Source of the DNA: Clitopilus passeckerianus
Lineage: Eukaryota; Basidiomycota; Agaricomycetes; Agaricales; Entolomataceae
Assembly (NCBI GenBank): GCA_944990035.1
Contig: CALYLX010000137.1
Span: forward strand, 62,001 to 126,000
Direction: 5' to 3'
DNA: 64,000 nt
Shown here: one piece after another, positions 24,187 through 36,887 of the stretch
Layout: every line of letters begins with the position of its first letter
How positions within the stretch are numbered: position 1 is the stretch's first letter
Notes under the pieces: generated by a model
The model's input: only the letters and a program-made list of their open reading frames with translations
Database searches by the model: none
What the model was told of the DNA's origin: nothing
Program-made: the position numbers and the translations under genes

Positions 24187-24437
24187 AAATGTAGATAATC
24201 ACATTTGTTGTGTATGTGGCTGTGACGACTACCTTACGGTCTCTTTTCTCGAACTGTCATGTCAACATGTTACCAACACGAAGCTTCTTCGCCGCTCTGG
24301 CGTGCGTGTGTGTGTGATTCTAGATCTGTCAAATTCGAATATCACCGCCTCGAGGTTGCTGTTCTGTGATAAATATGAATATTAATGATGACCCACGTCG
24401 TGTGCTTCTTCTTCGGACGTCTTTGCAGTTGACTGCT

Positions 24438-26967
24438 ATGTACCATATGCTGGCCAGGAGCCCCAGCCTGCTTTTTATCTTTCTCGCTTTCGTAACCCCT
24501 CACGTTTTGGGTGACATTCGTCCGTTGCCATCCCAGGACTCGGTCACCGATTACGCACCCAGCGTAAATGTAGAATGCCCAGACTTCTCAACAACCTCTC
24601 TCATCCGCGAGTTCACAGCAGAGAACCAGACCCTACACCCTAAAGAGCTCGAATACATCAATGAACGAGCTGAAGAGGCTCTCCCAGATGCTTGGGAAGA
24701 CTGGTTGGGTGACGACGACGCCAAGCACGGGTATAACCTATCGCAGTTTCAGGTATTGCCAAAAGTCGGGATAGCCATTCCGGGCGGAGGGTTGAGGGCT
24801 GCCCTATACGGCGCTGCGACTCTGAATGCCCTAGATGCAAGGAATGATACAGCAAAAAAAGCCGGAACGGGAGGGCTACTTCAAGTTGCATCTTACATGA
24901 CTGGCTTGTCAGGTAAGCGTTATCACACCAAGACCTGGTTCGTGACTAACGGGGTTTTTTTAGGTGGCTCGTGGGTTACGGGATCGCTTTTCTTGAACGA
25001 CTGGCCGAAAATACACGATCTGGTTCTGGGAGATGGGGACGACTTGGATGGCTGGCTGCTAGACTTAGACCTTGTCACGCCGGACGGGATCAATCTGTTT
25101 TCGGAGGACAACCAGTACTTCTTCGGGAGCATACTCTGGAGTGTCATGGCTAAAGCAAATGCTGGAATGTGAGCCTCTCCGTCTTTGAAGATCTATTGTT
25201 CCTAACGTCCACTACAGCGATACCAGTCTCACAGACCCATGGTCCCGAATGATTTCTTATCACTTCTTGAACCAGACCGACAGGAAGAACTTCTTCACGA
25301 ACGATTCGGCGCATGGAGCTGGCCAACTATGGTCAGACGTACCTAATATTCCAGCTTACCAGCAACACAAGGCCCCTTTCCCGATTATCGTAGCCGATTC
25401 GCGGCCGGTCGGGTCGAATCTTACAACTGCACTTTCTTTAGATTCCACCGTATATGAGGTAGGCAGTACAGCAAACTTCTGGGATACCTCCCTCATCATC
25501 ACCCCCTAGATAACGCCTTTCGAGCTGGCCTCCTATGATCCAAACCTCTCAGCCGGGATGAACCTGACATATGCTGGCACCCACCTGACCCACGGAAAAC
25601 CCGACAACGGATCTGCATGTGTGACCGGTTTTGATCAAGTAGGCTTCGTAATGGGGAGCAGTGCCAGCTTGTTCAACGTAGGTGATGCTGTGTAGCTTCC
25701 ATCCGTCAACGCTAACGCCTACATCCCCTCACAGCAAATTCTAGACTTCGCGCATAACACCATCTATCAATTCAAATCATCAGACGCAGCCGGCCTGCTG
25801 TATGTCCTCAAACGCCAACTCCAGGAAGTCCGAACCCGCGCAGATGATGTCGCGAATTGGCCAAATCCTTTCACAGGGCTGAAAAACACGACTTTCCAGG
25901 ATTCTGACAAGAGATGGCTTGAGCTCATAGATGGTGCATCAAATTCAGAGAATGTCCCATACGGTCCGTTGTTTGTCAAGGCTCGGGGGGTGGACGTTAT
26001 TGTCACCATCGAAGGCAGTGCAGATGAGGTGCACAATTGGCCAAAGTAGGTCTTCTGATGAAGATGATATTTCTATTCTCACCGGATTCTACAGCGGAAG
26101 CAGCCCGATAACAACCTCGACGCGGTTGTCGACCCTGTTAAGGTCATCCCATCAGCAATTCCCGCCTATTCCCCAACGACCTGACGACTTTGTCTCATTC
26201 GGGGTCAATGCTCGACCGACGTTCTTTGGATGCGATCCTCCACAAAGCCCCGCCGAATATCCTTTGGTCATTTACCTTCCAAGTGCACCTCCCTTCAATG
26301 GTGATAACCCAGTCACTAAGTACGTCCACCTTCACCTATACCTTACATGAACCCCGGCTGAACACACTGCAGCACTGCGACGTTCAAGCTCTCATACACG
26401 CGAAAACATGTTTCCCTCTTCCTTGACCAAGTCATGAACAATACTATATCTGGCTTCAAGCCTGGTACAAACTCCCCGGACCCCAATTTCGGAACGTGTC
26501 TCCAATGCGCTGCCATTGATCGTGCACGCCTCAAATCGAACCCTGTGATACCTCGCTCAGACGCATGCTCAGCATGCTTCAAGCAATATTGCTTTGACCC
26601 TTCAAACCCTCCCTCAAAGTCCCAGCTTCCGAATAGGAAGCTAGATTTTGTCGACCCCGATCCCCAGGGCTTGGATAAAGTCGAAGGATTCTTTCATAAA
26701 AACAGGTTCGCGTTATTAGGAGGTCTATTTGGACTAGTGGCTGTTATAGCAGCTTTGATAGCTGGAATGTAAGTGATCTCATGTATGGTTTGGCTCATAT
26801 GCTCAACGGTTTTGCGCAGAATTTGGTGGAGAAGGCGCCAGGCGTCGAAAGTCTCGTACAAGGTGGTGGAAGATTTCCACTATGAGGAACCGGATCTCCC
26901 TATGGGTAGGCAGAGGTACTCTGATTCCCCCAGGCCAGAATCCTACGAGTTACCTCATCATCGTTGA
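24438..26967 (+). CDS. phospholipase B (lysophospholipase), type I membrane form
   Basis: Eight exons (24438-24912, 24964-25168, 25218-25458, 25510-25677, 25735-26045, 26095-26319, 26373-26768, 26820-26967) give 722 aa. A signal peptide (1-~25, SLLFIFLAFVTPHVLG) is followed by the cPLA2-like catalytic domain. It contains IAIPGGGLRAALYGA, the nucleophile motif GLSGGSW (~156-162) split by intron 1, and PDNGSACVTGFDQVGFVMG. Many NxS/T sites suggest glycosylation. It removes acyl chains from phospholipids and lysophospholipids outside the cell. The C-terminus is unusual: a membrane helix (ALLGGLFGLVAVIAALIAG) followed by a ~50-residue charged cytosolic tail, where yeast PLBs have a GPI signal. 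The ATG at 24447 is a close alternative start. Confidence 0.92.
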
Positions 26968-28041
26968 GGTTCTTTGCATCTCTTTGCATCTCATTCACAT
27001 ACTTTTGGACGATAATAGAGCAACACGGACCAGTCATTTCTTTTTTTGGTAGACAGGACCAATCATGTATTTAATTATTCCAGCGACCTAATAGTATCGA
27101 GTAGCTAATAGCGATATGCAATACCCTTACTCCGAGTTACAGTTCTGAGTTCAAGATTCACCAGGCTATCTACGGAGAATGAATCACCATGTAGCTTGCA
27201 AAATCTCGAAATCTACGACAGATTTGTATTCAGATTGGAGTGCAGCGCATCTATCTCGACGCTATCCGGAAGGTCTCCTTAGTCCCATCAGTGAGAGCCC
27301 TGGTAACGGTCCGTCTAAAGTGGCGCGCGAAAATGTAGGCCTTGTCCCGCCATTCCTTCCCTTCTACATATCTACTGGTGAACTCGGCGGCCAGATTTGA
27401 ATCACCATCCAACTTCTCAGGCAGCATCTTACTGCCATGAAGGATGAAAATCCCGCCGTAGCCGACGCTGGTTAGTTAGGTTAGAGACCAAGCCACCCCG
27501 AACTTGGGACCCATGTGAATGGGCCCTAAAGTTTGTGCAGAGCGGGTAGTACTGGACGCACTCCTAGTATTATGGATTGAGGGGTGTCTATTGCCGAAGA
27601 AGATGCCATCTTGCTTAGGCTGGTCGGCTTAGACTTGGTAGAGCCACGGCCTGACAAATCCCAGACATCACCGATGAACGACCCGGGGGCCAAGACGTGT
27701 CGCAAGGAAACCAGCACCTCACACTGACCACTAAAGGAGTCCGCGAGGAGACGGAGGGTTGAAGCGGCAGCAGTGGATCTTTGGACACTCCCGGTTAAGC
27801 TCCCGATGTAATTAGACGGCCTAACGCGTACCTATTACACGCGAATACATCCCCGTAGTTGTAAGCCATTCATGATGTCGTCTGCTTTTGAGGCAAAACC
27901 AGTGGATTTGGCGTTCATGGAGAGGACCATATGAGTGGTCTCTGGCAGCGCCACAAGAATTTGCAGCTGTGGTTCGGCTATTGGTTTCTGCTCCTTCCCT
28001 GATCTAAATACCTTGGCCAACTCGATACCTATAGTTCTAGG
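26968..28041. other. intergenic, no supported gene
   Basis: 1.07 kb between two plus-strand genes. It includes the phospholipase 3' flank and the polysaccharide-lyase promoter. No open frame on either strand has recognisable content, and I found no tRNA or repeat of note. Confidence 0.4.
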
Positions 28042-29207
28042 ATGCCTACGTTTCCAATACCTTTACCTGGCGATTCCTTCCAGGCCGGGTTCACTACCTC
28101 AGTGGCGTTCAAAGAGGCTGGTCACCCCGGATCGCAGCGTATCCATTACATTCCACTCGACGGCAATGCAGACAAAGCTCTGGGTGTGCATAAGGTAACT
28201 TCGAGGACCACACATACCATCGTAGAGCCTCCTAAGCCTTCATCTGTCCTGCCGCCATCTCGCGATTCTCACCCGCCTCTCCCAGAAAGAGCATGGGAGG
28301 CTTACTATCCTAAGGGCAGCATTAATCCCAGTGCCTCTATTCCAGGTGGTTTCGGATTCTATCTAAGCGGGCCAAGTTCTGGAATCTCCGGGTTTCGTGA
28401 AAGACTAGATCAGGGTGCGAAAGAGGTTGTATTGGGCTATCGAGTCATGTTTGAAAATGGATGGGAGTGGCGAAAGGGAGGGAAATTACCTGGCGTCTGT
28501 TAGCTTCTTTCCTCAAACATAGCTGGCTACTGTGCTCATGGTACTCCCTTCAGTTGGAGGCATAGGTGATCTCGCCTATGGATGCACAGGTGGACGACAA
28601 GATAAACGGTGTCAATGTTTTGACCTGCGACCCATGTGGAGGTGACCGGTCTTCAACCCATGCAAGCTTATTTCTGCCTCGCTGATTTGGTGTCATTGTC
28701 CAGGCAGAACGGGCTGGTAGAACTCTACACTTACCTGCCGCTGACCTCGAACAACGCAACTCGCCTTCTCCAAGTCCCTCCAGAATCCAAAGCCAATAAT
28801 GATTATGGATATTCAGTGGGACGAGGTGGTGGCAAACTTGACATTGCGATTGGGAAATGGGTGAGTATCGCTATCAGAGTCAAGATAAACGAACCTGGTG
28901 AAGAGAACGGTAAGTGCATCCATCCCTTCTATACCGCATATAATGATCCTTCTATAACAGGGGAGATCGAAATGTTGCTGGATGGGCAATCCATAATCCG
29001 GGCTGACGGACTGACGATCTCTGAAGCACCAGAAGCAAGAGTAAAGGGGATGCATTTTCAGACATTTTTCGGAGGTACGGATATTGCCCTTTACCTTATT
29101 GCTATCCAGACTAATGTAACATTGTATCAGGCCATACAGAAGACTGGGCATCCCCGAAAGACCAAAGGGCCTGGTTCGCGGACATCTCAGGAGTGATTAT
29201 CCAATGA
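28042..29207 (+). CDS. polysaccharide lyase, PL14-like (alginate/glucuronan lyase fold)
   Basis: Five exons (28042-28498, 28554-28641, 28704-28909, 28961-29074, 29131-29207) give 313 aa. Signature segments are YYPKGSINPSASIPGGFGFY, KEVVLGYRVMFENGWEW, GGKLPGVFGGIGDLAYGCTG, LRPMWRQNGLVELYTYLPL, YGYSVGRGGGKLDIAIGKW and GMHFQTFFGGHTEDWASP. These are the beta-jelly-roll strands of PL14-type lyases, which cleave uronic-acid polysaccharides by beta-elimination. The tail WFADISGVIIQ ends at TGA 29205-29207. The predicted N-terminus MPTFPIPLPGDSFQ is not a signal peptide, so the product would be intracellular unless an upstream coding exon was missed. Confidence 0.8.
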
Positions 29208-29349
29208 AAAATAGTTGGTTCTTGTTGAGAATTACATTATGTATCATAGGTGGTATATGTTCGATAGCGAAAGCAATGCATATATTTGTAGAAATGAAGG
29301 GTAAATCGTAAAAATAAGTGTGCTCATAAAAAGTCGTCATCATGGTTCC

Positions 29350-31843
29350 TCATGAAATCTCATCTAATGTCATATCTCCAGGTATGTCTTCCAATGCTGA
29401 AGGGGAGAAACCCTCCGTCAAGCCCATGTTCTCCTTCACATCGTTACTCTGACTCGATGCCTGGCTAGAAGGACGACTCGAGCTAAGGCTGCGGTTGTGG
29501 CTTCCAAGCGGCACTCTTGATACCCGTGTCATATTCGATCGTGGTTTCTGGCTGGTTGGTACCACTACAGAGGTGTACATGTCCAGCTCGTGCTGCAGTT
29601 CGTCGCCAAGAGCCATAGCAGCCTCATGTTCCCTTGTTTTCATAACCAAGTCCTATCAAATGAACAGAATCAGTAAATGACTGAAGGGGCCTGGATAAGG
29701 GCTTACATGTTTGACCTCCGCCAACTCTCTCCGTATACGATCAACATACAGGATGCGCTGGGCAGGATTATTATGACTGAGGATTTCGGCATTGAACTTG
29801 CTGAGTTTCAGTGCCTCGTCTTCCGCGAGGCGGTTCCTTGCAAGCAGTGCTCCGACTTCATCCGACAACGCATAATATGCTTCCTGATATCGCGAGGCTT
29901 CCGCGAGCTCGGTAGTCAAACTATGAAAAATGTGAGCTAAGTGCATGGCGCAAGCACGTAATAGTAAATGCAAGACTCACATGTCAATCTCATCCCTCAA
30001 CGCCCGTTCTGCCATCTTCGACTTCTGGATAGTCGCAGTGCATTCCTTGACGACTGTTTTCTCTTTCTTCACCGCAGTTTCGCATGTCGCCGCTGCTTGA
30101 GCCATCTTCTCTTCCATATCCTTGACTTGACGGGACATGGTTTCTGCGGAGGTCTTGATCGAAATGACTTCTCTCGTCGCAGTCTCGAGCCGCCCCTCGA
30201 GTGTGATTTTCTCATCTCGTAGGTGGCGAAGCTCAACAGCGTTTTCTTCAAGGGTGGTTTGAGTCCTGGAAAGGGCCTGGGAGTAGCCCCGAGACATGAC
30301 CTGCTCTTCCCGCAATTGTGCATCGAGAACCAATGCTTCGGGGAAGATATTCCGGCAAGATAGTCGGTAAAAATTCGAAAGGGATTCGGTGACATCCCTC
30401 GAGATGATCATATCGTCTCTTTCCCTTCGAGCCAAATCTGTAGACATGGTGTGCACCATACCACGGAGAGCCATCTCAGAGGCTAGGGATGTCGACTGGG
30501 AGGACGCCTCGGCCAGAGCATCCTGCTGGAAGGCTGCCATCTTCTCCATCTCGTACAGTTCCGTCTGCAACGAGATGTTCTTCTCCTTGGTCTGTCGTAT
30601 TAGATATGCGAGCTCGGTGACCTGACTCTCCGAGTTGAGAAGCCTCCTCTCCAAAGTCAATCCACGTAGCTTTAGCCTGACATGGTCGTCCTGTAGCTTC
30701 CGGTGAGTTGCAAGAGGTATGCTCCCGGATGCAAGCCGGCCATATTCTTTAGCGACACGCTTTACGAGGTCTCTGTGAGATTCGAGCTGCCCCAAAAGCT
30801 CCTGCTCCCTCTCATCTGCTTGCTCCCTGATTCCTTCCAAGGCCTCTTGGGCGGAGGCAGAAAACTTGCTTTCCACCTTCTTCATCTCGGTGCGGACTTT
30901 GGCGAGTTCGGCACCACCTTTCTCTTCGAGCTCTTTCGCTTTCCTTTCGGCAATTTCGCGTTTCTTCGTCTCGGAGGCCAGGTTCTTCTCCAATTCGGTT
31001 ATGTGCCTCTGCTTCTCCTTGAGTTCCTCCCTCCGCCTAGCGTCCGATGCTTCCAGACATTTCTTGGCCTCGATTGTCTCGCCTTGCTTGGAGACAACAC
31101 GGGCACGCTCATTCTCCGCTAACTTGAGTTTGAGCTTCAAGTCTTTGACTTCGGCCTCTCTGGCTGCTGAGGTCTTCTTCAGTTCTTGGACATGAGCCTC
31201 AAGAAGGTCAATCTGTTTCTTCTGCTTGTCGAGGCGATCTGTTTGTTCTGTAGTAGTCTTCTGGTACCGAGAGAGCTCTGATTTTAGCTTTTCGCTTTGC
31301 TCTTGATGCTAGAAGTGGGTTAGAATGGGGAGTGTTACAGTATAGATTGCGGTTACTGACAGTCTTCTTTCCTTCCTGATGGACATGTTCGAGGTCATCA
31401 ACTTTACGTTGAAGGGCAGCATATCGTTCTGCTAGCGCCTTGTATTCAGCTTGTGTCTTGGCAGTTCCAGGTATGGGCTTAGCGGATTTCTTGTCATGTT
31501 CCGCGACGGTATTACTTGATGCTGAAGGTTGCTTTAGCCTACTGCAATAGCTCAAGAGCCGGATAAACTCTGACCTGATCCTTCTAGTTGTCTTTCCTTC
31601 GAAAACCTGTCAGTTTTCTCGAGAAAAGCACCACGTTTGTATGGCTGCTGGGGCGTGTCTGGATCGAATAAGTCGTGTTTTCACAAGTGATCGAAGCTTT
31701 GTGACTTACGGGCTGGTACATTGTAAGCGTTTGGACCTGGCACTTCTGGAACTTTATTGGGCTTTAGCTTCTCGTATCTCCCTTCAAAAATGAAACGTAT
31801 ACGTACGCTTCACGGGCTCGAACCTTGGCCCTTTGGTGAACAT
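29350..31843 (-). CDS. long coiled-coil protein with an HMMR-N-like N-terminus
   Basis: Seven minus-strand exons (31843-31807, 31751-31710, 31658-31575, 31521-31361, 31308-29981, 29920-29707, 29652-29350) give 722 aa. The short N-terminal motif MFTKGPRFEPVK..PEVPGPNAYNVPA..YKRGAFLEKTDRFSKE resembles the start of hyaluronan-mediated motility receptor-type proteins. Heptad-rich coiled coil runs from ~60 to ~620, and a Ser-rich tail follows. Such proteins often act at the cytoskeleton or spindle pole; no catalytic domain is visible. The acceptor of exon 2 (TTCCAG after ATAAAG) was chosen by phase, because the nearer CTAAAG site hits a stop. The first two junctions are less certain than the rest. 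Confidence 0.78.
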
Positions 31844-32207
31844 GGTCTTGAGGACTTGAACTTGGATAAACAACGGTAAACAACGCGCCCTTCGACTTCC
31901 GTCACGTGTAATCGGGAAACGGGCCGTTTCCAATGGCCGTCTGTACTTTGTCCCTTCACAATTGGGTTTAATATCGCCCAAACCAATTGAAAAGGCAACA
32001 CAATTGCCAGGAAAAAAGTTGAATAAAGCCAAAAATGAATAAAATTCCGAATTTCCCGACAATGAGGCGATTAAGAGTGGCTAGTAACCGTGGGAAAACA
32101 TTTCCATGACACATGGCACGGGAAACCTAAAGTTGGCGGCACGAATCGTTGTCCCTTCGCCGAGCTTCACGACGCCCACAGACTTTCTTTCAACAACCAC
32201 AACGACC
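31844..32207. promoter_or_regulatory. divergent region, coiled-coil gene and phosphatase paralog 1
   Basis: 364 bp between outward-facing starts. AT-rich around 31960-32050, then pyrimidine-rich just before the phosphatase ATG. No specific site is claimed. Confidence 0.4.
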
Positions 32208-34007
32208 ATGGCTGTTTCTCCGTCGGCGGCAGCTGACCCTTCGTCTCAGACGTCGACTCAAGACTCTTCGTCGCCATCTGAAAAGGCTCTCTCGGCGAAC
32301 AAGTCTCTATCTGAGCCCTCATCCGACGGCCAGCAACATCCAACTCCAAATGGTATCCCAGGCCAGCATACAGACGCTCAAAATACCTCTTCAACAGAGC
32401 TTCCAAATGCCTCAAGCAAGCCTACGGATACTGAGGGCCCTTCATCGTCCTCAGGACAGGTACCTGCTGCGTCTGAGTCCTTGTCTGGCGCCGCTCTGGC
32501 CCAGCCCTCAGTACCTGGTCCCTCTCCAGATACTACACGTGAATCCCCGTCTGCCAGCCAAAAAGACATAAATAAGGGAACGAAGTCAACTGCTTCGTCA
32601 TCGAAGGCAGCCAAACCTTCCACAGCGAACGGTAACGGAACACACAAATCCGGAGCTTCTCGGCCGCAGAAAAAATCAGTTCTGTCGAAATTCCTTCGCA
32701 TTCTTATTCCCTGTGCATATCCAGACGCCGCGACGCATCCTATTGAGCTTCGCAACGAGTCGTCTTCCGCTGCTACGCCAAAGGAAAAGTCAATTGCACC
32801 TCCCACTGAGAAGACACCTTCTAAAGAGAAGCCGGCGGTTACTTCTCCTGCTGCCGAAGAGCCTATTCCTTCCACTTCCACCAACGGCACTAAGGTAACC
32901 TCAACCGAGGACGACCCAGCAGCTCCAGCGACACCTCCACCAGAGCCAGAGACCGTCGTCGTACCACCATCAACACCTCCACCACAGTTACTTCCTCTGG
33001 AGGAGACGGAAGGTGTCACTTCGGGTGCTGTACAACCCCCCGGGTCGACCGGCGATGTCTCTCCGACGTCAGACCAGACACGGCATTCACAGGATTTAAC
33101 ACCACGGGGTGATGAGGAGTCAGAAGGTTCAAGCTTCACAGAAGATGAATTGCATGACCATGAGCTCGATGAACTTGAAGAGGAAGAAAGATTAATAATG
33201 AATGGAGGTGCAGGCATCCCCATCGGCCCAGTGAGTATTTGCCTTTCACGCATGCATTGACCCATCGTACTGATCGAGGTTCTACAGGATGGTGTTCCGC
33301 GGCCCCTTCTCCCACCTATTGCTCCTCAACACGTGGGGAGGAAATGTCTTGTTCTAGATCTTGACGAAACTCTAGTACACAGCAGTTTCAAGGTGAGATT
33401 TTCTATTCTTAGCCTTCCCGACATCTGGCGTTAATTCTCGTTGCTAGTCACTACAACAAGCAGATTATGTTGTGCCTGTTGAGATTGAATACCACTGGCA
33501 CAATGTCTACGTCATTAAACGACCCGGAGTTGATACCTTCTTGAAGAAAATGGGCGAACTATATGAAGTGGTCGTCTTCACGGCCAGTTTGAGCAAAGTA
33601 TACATCTTCTTTCTCCTTACATGCATCATGAGCTAACAATACTATTGCAGTATGCTGACCCTGTTCTAGACAAGTTGGATATCCATCAAGTAGTCACCCA
33701 CCGACTATTCAGAGAAAGTTGCTATAATCATAAAGGCAACTATGTTAAGGTTGGTATCCACCCCCACACTGCTATTTCATTCCGCTCATTCCTGGATTAG
33801 GATTTGTCCCAACTCGGGCGCCCGATCGCGGACACTATTATCCTGGACAATTCGCCCGCATCCTATATTTTCCACCCCAACAACGCCGTCCCCGTTTCCT
33901 CCTGGTTCAACGACCCGCATGACACGGAACTGACGGACCTGATTCCCTTCCTGGCCGACCTTGCGAACGTCGAGGATGTGCGAGCAGTTCTGGACGGCGC
34001 CCGGTGA
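32208..34007 (+). CDS. FCP1-like / CTD-small-phosphatase (PSR1/NEM1 type), paralog 1
   Basis: Five exons (32208-33230, 33288-33392, 33448-33597, 33651-33749, 33801-34007) give 527 aa. The first ~340 residues are disordered (Ser/Pro/Thr) except [15 protein letters not shown] (~165-180), whose Cys could be lipidated as in yeast Psr1/2. A conserved [18 protein letters not shown] motif follows. The catalytic HAD domain begins [15 protein letters not shown], with Asp365 and Asp367 as the DxDx(T/V) pair, and continues [20 protein letters not shown] and [16 protein letters not shown]. It dephosphorylates Ser/Thr residues. Psr-type enzymes act in stress signalling at the plasma membrane, Nem1-type in lipid signalling at the ER. 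A second copy lies at 47778-49691. Confidence 0.92.
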
Positions 34008-36835
34008 TGAGTTGATGACGGGTAGTACGGAGAAAGAGCATAGATATTCTCCTCCGCCACCGACGGACCATGTTCTCACCCCGCCGATCACCCCGCATCC
34101 CAAACAGGCTTAGAATCCGCTTCTAAACCTGTTATCTCTTTCTTTACGCATAATTGTCACTCTTTCAAATCTTGATTCTCTTGGTCCACGTCGCGCACAT
34201 CGTCTCCGCTTTCTTCTCTTTTCTATCCGCAAGCAATTTCCAATGCAGTCTTCGCAACTTACTATACCCCACCCGCAACCCACGTTCCGAAACCACATCT
34301 CTTTTCGGCGTCTCGAAGAGAAGGCAGTTACCCCCGCAATCCTGGAAACGCCCTTTGATTGGATTCATCACAACACGGTCTCCCCAAATAACCTGCACAG
34401 CCCCTCAACGGGATGGAGGCGCCTTCACAATCCGCCAAGTGGGGATTGTCCCCATCACACTCCTCCAAACTGTTGATTCTGAACAGAACAAGCCTAGCGC
34501 CTTCCAACGCCAGCCCCAATCTTGCACCATGAGCGAGACTGTTGATACCAATACACGCGAATGCTCCGTGGCTTGTACCACCAGACCAAGGGCGCTCCTT
34601 TCCTTCGCTCCACGGACTTTTTAGACGCAGAGCACCTTGCACATTTTTCACGCGTTACCCGCATACAACACCTTGTTACTCATGATCATACCAAACTGAA
34701 CATTCGTCTCCAATCATCTCTCGCAGTTCTCTTGACGACCTATATATTCCTTTTTCGCTGTCCAATCCTTTCGCTGTTTACGAACCTAATTCACGAAAAT
34801 TGCAGACATGAAAGTTATGTGTACACGATTGCTTTTAATTCAATTGGCTTCAACCCCATTTCACGTTCGCATTGCCTCAAAACCTTACATGCTAGTGAGA
34901 TCCGAGCTGGGTAGAGCTCTCCTTCGTTTTGCAACGACGTGTGATTCCAACGGAGCGCGACTGGAGACTAGTAGTAGTACTTTGAGCATATGCAATGTTA
35001 ATGATATCGGTACATTTCGTACTTGACTGACTACCCCGATGACACGGCTGCTGCCGAGTATACCCGATATTTATTGAAATTTTATGATTTTAATGAATAC
35101 ATACGATGTCTACCTACCTACTATGAGTGGTTTGAAAGAGAACGGATATCATTAAAATGCAGAACAATTCCGACAAAGTCAAAGAACATTGTCGAGATTG
35201 ACGCATTCTGATGAATTCCGAAGTCCGACTGATGGTCATCACGCCATTCGTCCGGCTACGCATCGGAGATCATTCAACTTCACGGACCGACCGGCAAAGT
35301 CCATCGCGTCTACTTTCAACGCCGGAACTTTGAATGTTTTTCCAAGTTTTCGAGAGCACGTCATTCTGGACCTCTCATAAACCATTCCCGCACCTTTCCT
35401 AACATATAAGGAAGGCCGCCGAAGTTGCCGAATGCCAAGATCTTAAAATTTACATGGTCTGTGCGTAGTTCTTTGTAGTATAAAAGTTGTAGCTAGTACA
35501 TTGTGCAGAATTCAAGTATTCGATAGCCCAGATTCGGTATCACAACTGCGGGTGTGTTACTTAGATTTGAGACTGTGCGAAGCCTTCGATCTCGAGACTT
35601 ATATTAGTTTTGTGATCATTTGATTACTGAGGGATTCCAATTGAAATATATTCAATTTTACACACACACATACATTTACATCGCTACCTAAGGGTATTTC
35701 GGTGTCTAAGAGTGCTATTCTACACGAGGCCCACGAATTCGGAGTCGATAGTTGTGGTTTTGGTTGTTAGTGAGGTTGGGTTAGCTCGACTCTCGCTATC
35801 TTATCTAGCCGCCGCTTACCTCTTCACCGATTGCGGGATAAAAGGAAACACCCACCTTCTCTGACTGAGGTGCGCAGGCAGAGGTTATGAAAGAGGTCAT
35901 AACGGCTTCTTATAGAATATGGTTTAGGTACCTTCAATCAAGATTATGATGATAGTAATAGTTTGGTGATAATGCCCTGGATGAAGGTTAGCACAAACGA
36001 GTATAGAACAGACGAGGATATCAGCACCGTCATCCCCTCGAAGCGCCATGTTGCAAGGGTCTAGACTGCGGCGCTTACAGGACACGCCTACCCATGGCCT
36101 ATATAGCACAGAGGCTGCATTGAGATTGGTCCACTTGTCTTTTTTCACTCCAGCTCACCCCACAGTGCTGGGCTGACAGCCGGGTCTGGTGGTCCATAGC
36201 TGCAAAGCATGACTTTAAGTATGCCAGCGTACAACTACTTTCATTGTGCCGTTGGAATGGCCTTTGTAGGTTCAATTAAATCAATCTGTTCGGGCCCTCC
36301 AAGGGACCTCAGAACTATTCGAATTCCCAAGAGCCAAGAAGGTCAACTTCAATTTGATCTGACCGGTGTTGCGATCAATGATTGCGCTCGGTGCCGAAAC
36401 TCCGACCAGTGGCAAACGATGATACTGCAGCGTTCTGTCCGAGTCAAACGACCAAGTGAACGACGTTGTATGTTCGAAGTAAACAGAAAACACGAGGGCT
36501 TCATCGTTTCCATACCGGCGCAGATAATCAAACTGCTTTACCGGACGCTCTTCGCAGGAGTTCGTTTCGGAACTAGGCCAAACTGGGCACCAGACAAGCA
36601 ACAAGCTCTGTATCACCCTGCGAAGGCCCTTGGAAATCGAACGAATTCCACCCAAAATCAATTCTTCTGTACAAGTGGTCATCTAATGCTCAGACCGCGT
36701 CCACAATACCTGTCCTGGGCGTAACGCTCTTGCAGACTAGCGTTCCTCGTTATGACAGGCTTCGGCCAAGGAACGACGCTCTTTCTGGAAGAAAGCTACG
36801 GCTAACCATACCACTACGAGGGGAACCTTCTGGCA
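34008..36835. other. 2.8-kb region without a confirmed gene
   Basis: It holds the 3' flank of phosphatase paralog 1, T-rich and AT-rich stretches, and a short CA microsatellite (about 35659-35674). An open frame at 36209-36724 starts with ATG. It could be the first exon of the gene downstream, but no phase-consistent splice links it to that gene. I see no transposase, reverse transcriptase or RNA gene. Confidence 0.35.
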
Positions 36836-36887
36836 GATACGAAACGTTCAAAATCCACTATCGTACCCGTGCTTCAATGGAGAGTGA

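Noticed and set aside
32378..33265. 295-codon minus-strand frame
   Set aside because: It mirrors the Ser-rich first exon of phosphatase paralog 1; antisense of Ser/Thr/Pro codons stays open by composition.
34154..34624. 156-codon plus-strand open frame
   Set aside because: No ATG start in context, no domain signal, and it lies in the 3' flank of the phosphatase gene.
36209..36724. 171-codon frame with an ATG as a stand-alone gene
   Set aside because: No homology; a minus-strand frame of similar length overlaps it. It may at most be a 5' exon of the downstream gene.
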